From Siphonodentalium dalli (lineage: Eukaryota > Mollusca > Scaphopoda > Gadilida > Siphonodentaliidae), in contig CP136064.1 of assembly GCA_032622095.1 (NCBI GenBank), positions 41,255,912-41,319,911 of the forward strand: DNA of 64,000 nucleotides, given 5' to 3'. Under the pieces are notes generated by a model, which was not told the origin of the DNA, searched no databases, and worked only from the letters and a program-made list of their open reading frames with translations. Shown piece after piece: positions 23,301 through 38,300 of the stretch. The number at the start of each line of letters is the position of its first letter. The stretch's first letter is position 1. The position numbers and the translations under genes are program-made.

Positions 23301-26300
23301 AGCCTGTAGAACTGTGCTGAAATATTCTATGTATTATACCAACAAAACAAAAAACGAAATAAAATCAATATTAATTGATAGAAGCATTTCCAGACAGGTG
23401 TCTTCGATTCGTATTGATTATTTTATAACCGGGAAACTATATAAAACTTGTCAGGAAGAGATTCACTATCTTTAAAATGGTAATATGTTATTGCTCTTAC
23501 GATAATTATTCTTTTAAAGTTTTTTTTCTCATCTATGAAGATTAATATGGAGTATATTCTTTATTTTCAGAGAAATGGTCGCTATCCATCTAGATAATAA
23601 TATGGACAAGTTCAATGCGCTTGTGTGAGTATCAAATTTTGTTGATTTGGGAAGAGCCCATGCATTCTATTAACTGCTTTATGAAGATAGGCATATCAAA
23701 TTGTAGTCACAAAACAGCATGCATTGGGAGGAAAAAGGAAGAACTCTTTATGACTGCATTATCACTTCGGGGCATTCAAATTTTTGTGTTTATATTCGAT
23801 GTTTGACTATCTAGTTAAACTGAGGTTTAGATGTTTTCTATTTAATTGTGGCATTCTTTATTCAGGGATAATCCTGGGTATTTTAGGAAAGGGTCCGGGG
23901 CACCTGCAATTGGGAAACAATTGTGTTGTTGAGGCTAAAATTGGGAATTCTTATTAAGTAAGCAATATATGAACAAGCAATGTGATTGTGTAAATGAGTG
24001 CAATTAAACTTATTAGCTTGCATAGCTTCATCAACAAAAAACAACACTTACACTAACACAATGAACAACTTTAACTAAAATGATCAAATATCACATAAAA
24101 AAGAATATATTACAATTTAACTGACTGTTAACATTATCATTAAACACAACTGAACATATGTAGTACAACTCCAACTTCACAACTACAAGTTACTAGATTA
24201 GTATGAATTTTAGTGACTGCCTAAGAAAGAATACATGTACATATTTTTACAATTTTTTTGGGGGGGGGGGGGCTATTAAAATAGCTGGTGTCTGTCCGTT
24301 GTGCCGTCCATCCATCCATGTGGAAAGTTTCCAGATGAGAACTTTATTTTGGGCTATCAGATCAAAACCAAATTTCGTATGTGAGTTTATCAGCTTAAAT
24401 TCAGGTCATGTTCGAATATGGGTTCGGTCCGCCCATTTTTGCTGGAGTTAAGGCCCCTTTTTTACTTAGAATCTGTCCATCCGTCCCTTCGGAAAGTTCC
24501 CGGATGATAACTTTATTTTGGGTTATCGGATCGAAACCAAATTTGGTATGTGAGTTTATGAGCTCAAAATACAGGTAAAGTTTGAATATGGGTTCGGTCC
24601 GCCCATTTTTGCTGGTGTTATGGTCAGACCTGTTCAATCTCCCGGATCGTGCGGGAGACTACCGGTTTGAGGCCTCATCTCCTGCGCTCCCGGATTAAGC
24701 TTGTAATCTCACGGTTTCAATAAAATGAACAGCAACAAAATTTAATGTCAAAATTCTCAGAACGCGGAGGTGTTTTCAATTGAAACCACGTGTGAACGAG
24801 ATTTGCCAAGATCAGGTGTGCTCCATTGATAACCGGAGTAGACACCAGAGTTTATTACACTGCTTCTTTGTCGCGACTAATGACTCGCACTCTTTCAAAA
24901 GAAATTAATTGAATGTATGGCAGTTTGTTTTCTTTGGGGATCAATAATTACTATAAGCACCCAAACATGGTGTGTTAGTAAATAAATGCACAAGCTATAT
25001 ATACTGGGGTTGGGTTTATTTCCGCAATAAATCATTCTAGTTTACTAGTTCTGGTGTTAAATTTAGAAATGTCCGGTGTTTTAATTCAGCGAAATGCTGC
25101 CGAAATGATAGTGACGAAGTTGTTGATAGTCCATCGAAACGACGCCGATATGACTCCCAAGTATAGGGATTTGTGGGCCGAAGAATTTTCTTGGTTTTAA
25201 CAGGGTTTTAAATGTTATAACGCTATACATTGATATTGTGAAATAAATAATCAAAGAAAAAATATTCAATTTTTTTTATTTGAATAAATACATTCAAATG
25301 TGATCAGAAATGTGCATTTATATTAATTCATCCTTTGAAAAGTGAAGATTGATTACATTTAACTACTTTAAAATCACTGCCCACCATTTCTCAAAGTATA
25401 GGAAGAAATAGTGAAAATGTAACTTTTTGGCTGCAATTTGTAATCTCCCTGACACAAGACCTAAATCTCCCTGACTGAAGGAGCAGAATCTCCCTGACAG
25501 ATTTTTAGGCATTAAACAGGTCTGGTTATGGCCCCTTTTCAACTTGGAATTTTGATATTTTGATGTTTCCGGATGATAACTTTAGTTTGTGTGAATGGAT
25601 CTGAACCAGATTTGGTATGTCAGGTTATTAGCTCCAAATACAGGTCAAGTTCGAATATGGGTTCAGTCTGGTTCCGGAGTTATAGTCCTTGTCGACATAA
25701 AATTTGCCGATTATTTTGGTTTTAGTTGTCCTATTGTTTTTAAATTTAACTAAATCTCTTGAAATTTGGTATGTAGTTCAAATTTCAGAAGACATAGGCC
25801 AAGTTTAAATTATGGCATGGTCCGATGAATTTTGTCAGAGTTAAAAAAAAAGTTATCCTTTTTTGACATAGTTAAAAAAAAGAAGCTATCCTTACTAAAA
25901 AGCCACCTTATCCGGGGACACGTGGTTGGCCGCTGGCGACCTTTTATTTTAATGACAAACATTGTACAGTAGAATTTATTTTTATTCAAAATAATATATA
26001 TCCAGGTACATGACACAGAAGCTATTTGCTTTTGCTAAGGGTAACTGTAAAGGTGAGGAACAGGACAGCCCAATGAATCAGGAAGTACTTCTACCAGGTC
26101 ATCTCTATCAGATGTTGATTAAGGTAGCTATACTTGTAAACTCAAACTTCTTACTGAATCAGATCAGAGCACCTTATATTTTAAGGCTTACTAAAAAATA
26201 GTGTGCCTGACATAATTCTTCTTTGCATATAATAAAAAGTAGAAATTTTTGTCCCAACCGGTCCAATCAAGAGCCATCTTAGATTACCCATTTTATGGGT

Positions 26301-29300
26301 GATATATCAATAGAATGACAAGTGTGTGAACTGGTTAATGTTATTCAAGCCTGCAAATAGCGTGTCTGTCATTTGCAGAATGAGGTCCCCAGAGGATTAA
26401 ATTAGTGATGCTTTCCCGCACAGCTGGCTAGCATCACCAAATTCACCCTCTGGAAACCTCATTCTGCTTAGGCCTCATCTTCTGGGAAGTATCTATTGTA
26501 TCAAATTAACATTGGTTTTAGTTACTTTTTCCCTTCTAGGACTTTTCTATATCCCCTAATTTGCAGAAGATAAAATACATAATCGAGGTGCCCAATGGGT
26601 GAACATCACCAACTTCAACTGGGAACTTCATTCTACTATAGCAGTTGATGGCCTAAGCTTTGCGGGATAGCGTCACTAAATTCACCCTCTGGGGGCCTCA
26701 TTCTGCAAATGACAGACACGCTATTTGCAGGCTTGATGCTATTGCATGAGTTTATTGTGATGGTAAATTGAGAACCATACGTTTCACTTTTTACATCGCA
26801 GCACGACAAACAAGTATAATAAATGTTACGTTAACATGTTCTTACAGCTTTGTTGTTCTATGTTTATTGCTTACTCTGAAGATTTTAGCTTTTATACCGA
26901 AATTTAGGTCAATATTACTTTAATTGAATAAACTTGTGATTTATGTATACTGTACCACATAATTTAGTGAAGACATTTTATGTTAGGGTTGACATGTTCA
27001 ATGACGTCAACATAATCGGTTTGTATTGTCCAAGGAAAAAAGTCAACTTTTTTATGGCCCTTTTTGTTGGACTTGGCACTCAATTTTCGTTTCCGGATGA
27101 TAACTTCAGTGAGTTTGAACTGCATGGAATGAAATTTGGTATGTGAGTTTACTCGCCCAAAATACAGTTCAAATTCAAATTTTTGTTTTGCCCACCAAAT
27201 TTCACCAGAGTTATGGCCATTTGTTGGAATTATCACGTGTGTAAATTGCCACGCCCTAGTGCTGCTTTTGTTATATAACTCAATTGTGAGATCGACTCCA
27301 TTGGGCAGTTACCAGTAGTATAACTATTTTATTTATTTTTTTCCGATTCCAACATTTTAATATGGTTATACTTCTTTGCTCACACATATGCATGTACTTG
27401 CCAAACTTATTAAGTCCTTGTCACGATTTCATTTTCAATAGTAATATGGTATTTTATTATATACTTGCCCATGAATTATAAGGTTTTAGCAGTGAGATAT
27501 CGATATCTCACTGGTATTATTGCGCCGTATGGATCCTCATGTGTGTAGTCGGGTTATACTTCATAGTGAGTGATTTCCTGCACACATCATGTACTGGCAT
27601 TCATTGGAGGCCATCGGCAAGTAACGAAAGTATATAATAAATACAAAATCTATACTTTTTGAGTGTTTTAAATATGGGACTATTTTTTTAGGCGTAATGT
27701 GTCAGCTTGAAATTTCTGATGTATTGACATTCATTGGGGGGCCATAGGCAAGTAACTAAAGTATATAATAAACAGAATATCCACACTTTTTCAGTGGATA
27801 TGGGTTAAATCTCATTCGTGATGACAAAACATTTGAATTTCCACGAGTGACTAAAGCCACTCATAGAAATTCAATGTTTTGTCATCACTCATGAGATATA
27901 ACCCATATCCACTGAAAAAGTGTGGATATCCTCTATGTATTAAACATACTTAAATAGTCTTCATTACTTTTATCAAGGAATGTCTATTTGAAGGTACATT
28001 TAGCAATCGTAAAACTCATATCAACAAGTTGACAAATGGATTTCTGAATTGTAAATGTGTTTTCAACCATTGCAATCAGGCTTGCATTCAGGAGGGGGCA
28101 AAAAAATGGTTAAGCCGAAGGACTGAATAACTCAATTAACATTTGCAGGAAAAGTTAGAAGTCTGGCTGGCATCATTGAAGGTTGCTATCTTGAGACATT
28201 ATACACAGAAGAAAGATTTCTTTGAAATGAATGAAGGTAAAAGTGATTTTTAAAGCTAGTAGCTAACATGAATAAACGACGGGTAACAAAACACAACCTA
28301 TTGTTTTATGAATGATGATGAGCATCCGTCTCTGTCACAATGTAAGCATGATGATTCCAACAAGAATTATTTATGGCTTCCTCTCCTGAGTATCTTGGAT
28401 GATTTTCAAAACCTGTTCCGTCTGAAGCTTGTTTCAGTTGTTATGTCTTTTGCATTGTTTTATGGGAGTCCATAATACAAATGTGATAGCACCAACAAAG
28501 TTTTCCAATTTTTTATCAAGCATCTTATTGTCAAGCAATAAACTGGATTTGATTATGACCAAATTGGGTTTGTGACTCCTTCTCAAATTTCATTATGCTA
28601 TCACAACTCAGTGTTCTGTTGATGCAGTTGCACATGTAATTTTCGGTGTTTTAACCAGAATATCATAAGAATTCAAACTCATTCTTATCCTTATACAGGA
28701 ACTCTCAATCAGTGTGTCAATAGAGCTGCACCAATCACAAACCCTGTCTCATACTTCCTAGCAACTGGAAACCTTGTCTCAAGGGGAGGATTAGGTCTAC
28801 AACAGGTCTGTATAATGTGTCATGGTAACAAGCTTAATGTCTGTTCATCTTAATTCAGCTTGAGTAACGCCGTGTTTACACAAATGTGATGCAAACAATG
28901 CTTTGACTTGTGTTCAAAGAATAATTGCCAATTTTGCTGATTTCTTCTTCTTAGTATAAAAATTATTCCCGTCTTATTTTTACAGACCTAGTTATGTTCG
29001 GACTTCAAAGTGAATAAATTTTAACTTATTTTGATAAGCTGAATAAACATTCAACCTCCAATCTGGTTGATAATTTATATGTGATTTCTTCTTAATAATA
29101 TCTTGATTACTTTTGAAAAACAGAACTGTTTCAATTTGTCATCAGGATTTTGGTTTTCACTTTGTGAAGATTGTTAGATTGTTAGTGCGGTAACATAAAC
29201 AAACTTTTATCATTTATTAACCATTTCAATGATAGGGAGCCTCGCATATATAAGAGAATGCACTGGCTTACACGGTCAAGTTAATACTGTTAGACCAATG

Positions 29301-32300
29301 TATTCTCTTATATATGCGAGGTGCAAAATAACAGAAAGCTCCAGCCATAGAATGGTTTAGTGTTTCTACTTTTGCTTGTTACCTAATAAATGAAAGACAG
29401 TCTAAATAACCATTCACCAGATTTGCTGATATTTGCTAACATTGACAACTTGTTCATTCTGGTCAGTCTTTCACAATTTCTTAAAGTTATCCAATGATCT
29501 CTTAACCCTTTCTTTACTAAATACTCATTGACGATGCAGTCCCATTCCTCATGTGGATGTGGTAGCCCAGTGGGTAGAGTGTCGGACTTGTAATGGTGTT
29601 AATGCACCAGCGTGAGTTCGCGCCTCGCTCGGTGGACTATTGTCTCCACAACAGTGGCTTGGCCGAATTGAGCGGTGTGTGTGCTATATATAGCCACACG
29701 CTGTTTCAAATCTCGCGCCAGGTTCTGACCCTTGGGCAAGGTCACTTGTACTGTGCGCGCTTCGTCGTACCTAGACGAGAAATAGGTACCTGGTTGTTGG
29801 GTATCTGTAAGCCGCTCTAGTGAAGCGCCTGTAAAATGGCAGCAGGCACAAGACTCGGCATTACTCATAAAAAACAGCTGGGGTAATAATGTAAGCGCTT
29901 AGAGCTACACCAGGGATTAAGCGCTATATAAATGATATGCATTATTATTATTATTATAGTTTGAACACATTATTGTCATTACTTCGGCAAAAGTGTGAAA
30001 ATATTAACCCTTTCTATACTAGATATAAATACTCACTGATGAGTAGTTCCCTTAGGAAATGTTCAGATAATAAGTTCAACAGTGGTTTGTTGAACTTATT
30101 ATCTGAACATTTCCCGCCAAAGAATATGAATTTGATTATCTCTCTGTATGTCTGTCTGCTCAATTTTCCTGAACACCCCTCCAAATAAATAATAGACCAT
30201 TCCAATATATGCTTTTATAACTGAATGGGATAATCCATTTAGTATAAAAAGGGTTAAGTAGGTTAGTAGGGTTTCTGCGAGGCTATGGGGGGTCGGTAAT
30301 GGACCCGGTTTTGGTGACAAAAAATAAATAAAGGGAACGTAAATCAATATTAAATAGTTTCTGTTTTATAGCGGTCCAGTTGTGTATTTGATTTCCGATC
30401 ACCGGTCACCAATGCCACAAACTGCAACAGATCATACCAGTAGTAAAGCGGCCGTCTGTGTTTTACTGATGGCTAATTAAATTTCATCCCAGACAAATTT
30501 GAATAGTCATTCCTTAAAACGAGGGAAATGATAAATGCAAAAATATCAGAGATCAGGGTACCACAGCAAATACAAGCTTAACTTTCCATATAAAAAAGTA
30601 TGATTTTGGTGAGAAAGACCATGTGGATGATAGGTGGAAAACCAGTGGCATGTGTGCAGACAAGGTTGAACATGAATTCGAGATATTTTTGAGCTATCTT
30701 CTGTAATGTTGTGTACGATAAATCTATCTTCTGTTAATCCATCCATATTTTTCTGTCAGGAAATCATTAATTTAAATGGGAATTTATAATCGTGTGCACT
30801 GGATATTTAACTTTGATTCCCGTTGAGAATTCATAGTTCAGGATTAGATTGATTTGATATTACCATGGCAAAAAAATTGAATAACTTTGTTGTTAATTAG
30901 ATGAACTATATGGTAAGACTATTACTATCCATTCCATTCGGTGAAACTTGAGAAAGCTTGAATGGACAGCAGGTAGAATGTAATCCAAATCTCTACATCT
31001 TAAATTTACATCTTAAATAAGATTTAATGAGTTGTATCTTTGTGCGTGACCATGCAAATTATTGCCAAGTAGATATTAATTATTTCCATTGAAATCAGGG
31101 AACAAACATCAGCTTAAGAACACATGAAACACTCACATATTAGATATTCTTGTCATATCACTGTACTACCCCCCCCCCCCCCCCCCCCCCCCTCCCCCTC
31201 CCCCGAATGGTTGTTACAGTGGATGTAAACATTACCCTTCACTTGGACACATATCAACTAAGTTTGGTGGGTTATCACCAAATTTTTCAGCTGAGTTTAG
31301 TGTGTTAGCAGCCGAGGTCGATAATAGGTTGCTCAAGGCAATAATGTGATATCTAATTAATGCTCATTAGATTTAATATTTTATTTTATCACAAACATTT
31401 ATGTTGTCTTTGATATCTTCTTTTTTTTTCTTCAGAAAAGTGGTTTTGCCATATTAGCTGACAAGTTGAATTGGATGCGATATATATCACATTTCCGTGC
31501 TGTTCATAGAGGATCGTTTTTCGTAGAGATGAGAACAACATCAACCAGAAAGCTCTTACCAGAGGCCTGGGGTAAGTCATTTCACTGGCTGTCTACTAAT
31601 GACAATATCAAGCCTTGAAATAGTGTGTCTGACACATCTTAATACTGTATACCTTATTTGCAAGAACCATCAGGTCTATTTAGCTGATATTTAGTATTGA
31701 GGTTCCTTTGGTGACTGGGTTTCATATTTATTCAGATTGGGTCACCAGGTAAAATAAGGGTGAGACCAGGGACATAACTATTTCTCTTTATATTAATTGT
31801 TAAGACGTCTTTTACGCAAGAATCATCAGGTCTATTTAACTTATATTGAATATAGAGGGTCCTTTATTGACTGGGATTCAGATTTGTTCAAATACGGTCA
31901 ACAGGTCAAATAAGGTCGAAGTCAGGGACACAACTCTTTCCTCCATAGTAATTCTTAAAACGTCTTCTCCTCAAGAGCCATCAGGCCCCTAATATATCTT
32001 TCCAATCATACAGGCATGTATTCAGTTCTAGATTGCTGATGTGGAGTCTGTATTGTTGAAGCTATGGGTTAAACATCTGCCAATTTTGACTGGCCTCTCA
32101 TTGTTCCATGACACTCTCCTTTTGGTCTGTCATGGTTTCTGAAACTTGTGAGTGAAAAAGCATTCTTCATTTTATACAGGCAGTTCCACATGAGAATTCT
32201 TTCATTGTATACATGTTCAGTGTACTGCAATAATTATTGAGTATCTTGGTAATGTCAAAGTAACACAACATAAGGAGGTATAGTCCATGTATCTATTGCT

Positions 32301-35300
32301 CACAGGCTATTCCTCATCTAAGACTACTATTTTAGCATCGTCATCATCATCATATAAAGCAAATATTACATGTGCTTGTTTTTGTAGGTTTTATGTGTCC
32401 TGTACACACTCCAGATGGAACACTCTGTGGTCTCTTGAATCACATGTCAGCTTCATGTCAGGTAAGTACCACACTGTCTCAATCACATTAAAGGGACCCA
32501 AGGTGCTCGCAGTGGGTAAATGTCCAAAAATAAATTCAAAACCCTTTATTCTAATTCATTCTTTAACCTCTTGGCTGCTATATGTCTGTACTGAGTACTG
32601 AGTACTGAGTACAGAGGTAAAATTTCACGCTGTGTGCTATTTGTCCATACTGAGTATGGACCTACTTCAGCACACTAGCAGTTGGTCATTATTCATAACT
32701 GGAGCTCAGATTGGTGCATCGGAACCATTGGATCATGAATTTTTAAATGGTGTATAATGTTCCAGGATTGTTAATGATGATAGCCTTTTAGCGGAGTGAG
32801 TTTTAGCATAGTTGTCTTGATATTCCCATTATTTTTTTCGGCTGGAAAAGCCATAAGGTCAATGGCCCAGCATGACATCATTCAGCAGTGAAGAGGTTAT
32901 TAAATTTTCTACCATAAAGTAAAACATGCCAAGCCGATTGGTCAGTACTAAATAAAACGCATGTGGTTGCCACCTTATCGCCTTTGAAAAATTACAATTA
33001 CTAGTTACAAAAGTAAGCTGTATGGTTCTGTAATTTTGGAGGGAATATTTATATTATTCTGCGCAAACGTCAACTTCGAGTTTTTATTTTACAAAACAAT
33101 GTTCATAGTTCATGAACATGGCCAATAGTCACTGTAAATAAATGTTCCATCTTACGTATAGATGTTATGCGGGTAAATACAATAATACATGACCTATACA
33201 TGCAGTATTGGAACAAAATGTCAAACCCTATAAGATATAACGAGAAAGCGAACAGCCGGCCACAATGTCAATTAGCAGATCAAAGTCGCTTTTAAATGAA
33301 ACTGACAAGCGACATCATCGCCAAAGACATGCATTGTCCAATGAAATTTGAAGGCTATTAAGTATGTACCATTATATTGGTAGCATTTTGACATTTTACT
33401 GTGGATTTTGTGGTATCACAAAAATAATCGGAGAACAATTGTGTTTCTATTTAGAAATCAATTCGGTATGTTTTAACTTTATTTAAAGCTAAGCAAACAA
33501 TAGTGAGATTTTTTTGTACCATCTGCAGAATAAAGAGAAGTTGATGGTTGTTAAGTATTAAGTACTTCAGAATGAGGACAGAATTCCCATGAAATATGTC
33601 CCTAAAATAGTAACAGTTAAGCTGCATTTAATGGTTATTTATTTTCACAGTGAATTAGAATGGGGATAACTGTGTTGTATTTCGTGATTTTCAGTGGTAG
33701 AACGCTCACTTTACTGTCACAAATACCTTAATTTGCGACAGTAAAACAAGTGATCTGTCACTGAAAATCACAAAATACAATATAGTTATCCCCTAAATAG
33801 ATGAATTCAAGCCGATGAGCACTTACTACTCACCTTCTAGTCTGACGAGCATTTCTCCTGTATTATATATCGCTGGGTAACTGACGCCTGTGATGATGAT
33901 TCAAAGCGAATGTGTCTGCACGATTTCTGGTTTGAGTGAGTTGAGTTAGCGCTCCTCATTCAGTCAGTTGAGTCTATGATGACAGGTCGAGAATCTGAAC
34001 GGGTTCTTCTGTAAATGTGAGCCTAAATGAAGATCTCGCACATGCCTATCATAGCACACATATTTTGACAAGACCAGATAATTTCTGTTTCTGAAATATG
34101 CTAATTCAAAATGAATATTTTTTTATAAAAAATAGCTCATGGATATAGGTCAATGATTATTGCAGAAATATTCATACAGTTAAGCATCCGTAAATCTCAT
34201 CTTGTATTTTGCATCATTGGGTAACTAAGATATGTGATGATGATTCAAAGCGATTGTGTCTGCATGATTTCTGGTTGAGTGAGTTGAGTTCACGCTCCTT
34301 ATTCAGTCAGTTGAGTCTATGATGACAGGTCGAGAATCTGAACATAGCACATATTATGCCCAGACCTGCTTATCGATAATGTCCATAACATTGATAGTGC
34401 TTCCTAAATTAGGTGTAACGTTGATGTCCACTGAGTGCCTATCATGCTTGTATTAAGTTTAAACAAAGATTAATTTTCTTCTGAATGTCAGTGTTTTTCG
34501 CTATTAAAAGTGTATTTTGACACTTTAGCATAAATAATCCTTGTATCATTGAAATACATTATGTTGACGGCCAATTAAATAAAGTATATATGATGTTATT
34601 AGTACTCTTTGATCTACAGAAATTTCTGTGCTAAACTTGAATACAAGAAGTGCGTCTATTCCATTAAATCACCCCAGCATGTGTTCCGCAGTATTTTAAA
34701 GTGTGCTATAGTTAACAGGGTAACAGGGACCAGCCTAGAGGGCGACTTGGGAGACATCTCCCTAAAATGTGCCACTTTTCCTTATTTTTGTCCCAGGTTG
34801 AAGTGACTTCTTTCACATAAACTGCTATGTATGTCCTAACAGCATATTTAAAGTATACTATTTCTGATTGGGCAAAAGCCATCACATGATAATCTGGGAA
34901 AAAGTCATATTGGACTCCCGAAAGTCATATTGGACAATATGACTTTTTTATCGGGACTCTGTGACGTCACAAATTAACTCTATTGCGAAATGAATCGGTG
35001 AAATTGTGATGCGCGCGCAACACTGGAGATTTAGCAAACGTTTCACTTCCACATTGAATTTGTTTTTGCTTCCATGTTTATTGCTCCAAATCATGCTTTC
35101 TGATGATCAAATACAGGCATTTATAGAGAATTAAGTGCTGACAAATACCAATAATAACCACAAAAGTTTTATTCCCAAAATTTGGATATAGACAGAACAC
35201 AATGCGCATCTTAATCGAGAATCTTTTATCGAATGAGTTGCGGATGGCGCCAGGATATATTTCGCGAGAGCGTAGCTATCTTTATTGTGATTTAAGTCTG

Positions 35301-38300
35301 ACAAATAACCAGTAATTATGGGGGGATCACCGGAAGCGGACAACGTCAACAAGAATAGTTCCGGCTTGTATTCCACTAGAGGTATACACTAATATGTATT
35401 CAATGGCTGGGATTCCGTTCAATACATGTGTCTCATGTCAATGGGTGTGGAATAAAAACATACAGATGGATAATAAAAATGTCATTATACAATATTGTGT
35501 ACAGTATGTGTTTTTCTTGTACTCGTCCAGTTTGTGGTGAAAAGTCATATTGGACTCGAAACTGCGTGTCTCGTCCAATATGACTTTTCACCACAACCTG
35601 GACTCGTACAAGAAAAACACATACTGTACACAACATTGTATAATAACTTTATATTGGATTAAAGAATGGTGATGATGGGGTGTAAATTGAACTATAATGA
35701 GATCCCACCCACCACCCCATCCCGCCACCCATAGTATCTTATGCGCCACAGGCGCCCGTATAGAGGCTACTGCCCACATAAATAAGAAGTATAATGAGAT
35801 CCCACCCACCACCCCATCCCGCCACCCATAGTATCTTATGCGCCACAGGCGCCCGTATAGAGGCTACTGCCCACATAAATAAGAAGTATAATGAGATAAT
35901 ATACTTCTCCCTGATAACAGTGCACTTCTCCCTAATAATATCTAGACTGGTCCCTGCTCTAGTAAAGGAGGCATGGGAAGGAATCAGGCATGTTTACATC
36001 TGCAATGCCCCTTTCGGGAGATTTATCATCCAAATTCGGGAGATCTGGCTCAAATTCTTTTTTAACTAAAAACTTTGTATGGTAACATGGGTATGTTATG
36101 GGTAACAGCATAACAGAACTTTAACCCTTTACCCAACAAACCGGCCAAAACCGGCCAAATAAAGCTTCAACAGCCTAAAATATCTTCGGTCTGTCTCAAT
36201 AGAACCATACACATATGGATATCATTGGAACCGGTTCCTTGACCACATTGTGATGGTTACAGTTATGCCCTGTGCCAATGCATTCTCTTATATATGCGAG
36301 TCGACCATAGGTCGCCTCGCATATATAAGAGAATGCATTGGCCTAAAAAAATTCTTTTTTTACCATTTTTTCTTACATTCTTTAACAATTTTAGAATTTT
36401 TAATGTGTTAAGCCAATGCATTCTCTTATATATGCGAGGCGACCTATGGTCGACTCGCATATATAAGAGAATGCATTGGCACAGGGCCCTTCTGTTGGGT
36501 AATGGGTTAATAACATATCAGTTCAACTTGAGCAATAAAAAAACTGCTTTGTATCAATGAAGAAATTGTCTTTGATGCCACCGCTTTCCTGACGAAAGCA
36601 TGTGCAGTTAAAGGCATGGATGGCCTTCGCGGTGGGTATGCTGTTAACATAGTCACACCCTTTAAAACTGCCATAAACAGATAAATATTAAAATACAGAC
36701 AGACTTTGTTCTTATACCAATCATAAATAACGCATAAATATTATGTTATTGTCAAGTTCGTTCGCTGCATGAGATATCTTCGGTAAAAATTCCCATATGA
36801 ATAATTATGATATATGCTGTGGTCAATAAAACCATGCGTTTTCCTTGTGTCCACGCTAATTTAATTGAATGAGAGGTGACACGAGTTAATCTTTGGATAG
36901 TGGGTGGAGATTAATTACCCCAAGATACAATTATTCACCCTGTTTTCATTGCATTTCTGTTGATTTATTGTGACTGCAATTGTATGCAGTTAGCTGCATG
37001 TGTTAGGATAAATTCGTATTCAGTTTTTACTGAAATCGGGAGAAATGTTTCCCGATCTGGGGTTTGGGAGATAGGTCTGGATTTCTGGAGACCCCCATAT
37101 AAATCTGGAAAGTAAACATGTCTGGAAGGAACTTTGTCTTTGGCAGCTTCTATCTCGTCCTAGGTCATTGGATAGCAAAGACTAATGAAACTAAATGTGG
37201 ATAATCACGCATCATGAATACACGTAGTTTAGTGTGCCATAAATATAAATTTGTGTTTATTTTTATTTCCACTCCGCACTCAAGTCTGGAACAGAATGCA
37301 GGTCTTAAAATCCTTCAGAATTTGCAAGGATCAATTTATAGCATTTTTACAGCGAATCAGCTGCTTTACGAGAATCAAATTGAGAATCAAGATTCTGATT
37401 CTCATCAGATTTTAAGCCCTGGAATCTATACCATATCATATACTTAAACATGTATTCAGGGTTATTGATATCATGCAAACATTCTTGCTTTTTATAAATA
37501 CTATATTAATGCATAAAAAACACTTTTAATCTGGGGTAAATATTAGTCAAGTCTAGAATTCCTGAGATTTAAAGGGACACTTGAAAGGCAATTAAATTGA
37601 CAGAAATAAATTTGTTTGGTATATTTATAACCTGGTGATGATGTGTCATCTGCTGATTCGAGCAAAACTGTTCAGCAGCACAAAGCTACTGGCTTTATCC
37701 AAAAAGACTTTATAAAACTTATTGTTGCTGTGTCTAGAGCTATCAAATCCTGAATAAATCTTTAATTTCACCCACCATTCTTTTTGTTTATATATCATCC
37801 TTATAGGGGAAGCAGGAACACTCCTGTACATTACATATCATATCCTTGCTCATCATTTTTATATGTCCGTTTAAACAAAAACGGGACATATTATGTTATT
37901 GGTCTGTCGGGACATCTATCTGTCCTTTCGTTCGCTTTTGGTTTCCAGATGATAACTTCAGATAGTCTCAACTGAATGAATGAAATTTGGTATGTGCATT
38001 CACCAGCACAAAATACAGGTCATTTTAAATTCGGGTTCCACCCGCCAATTTTCACCACAGTTATGGCACTTTTGTTGGAATATGCACTCAATTTCAATCA
38101 ATCTGTAGCATAATTGAACTATAGGATCTCCATATATTTCCAGGTTGTAACATCGGAAAGGAAGAATGATTTGAGGCCGCTTCTAGCATCCATTGGTGTG
38201 AATCTCATTAGCGATTTCACTTGCAGTTCAGAGAATTATTACACTGTGTTACTTGATGGCAGTGTCATAGGATTCGTCCACGATTCTCAGGCTCATAATG

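Noticed and set aside
29550-29640. tRNA gene from the A-box/B-box-like head
   Set aside because: The head is followed by a shared non-tRNA body and an (ATT)n tail, with no acceptor stem; the same structure at 21858 and 48605 shows it is a SINE.
36275-36341. TATATA stretches in the palindromes as a POLR1B promoter
   Set aside because: They occur at many intronic places in both orientations as part of a mobile module, far from the gene start.
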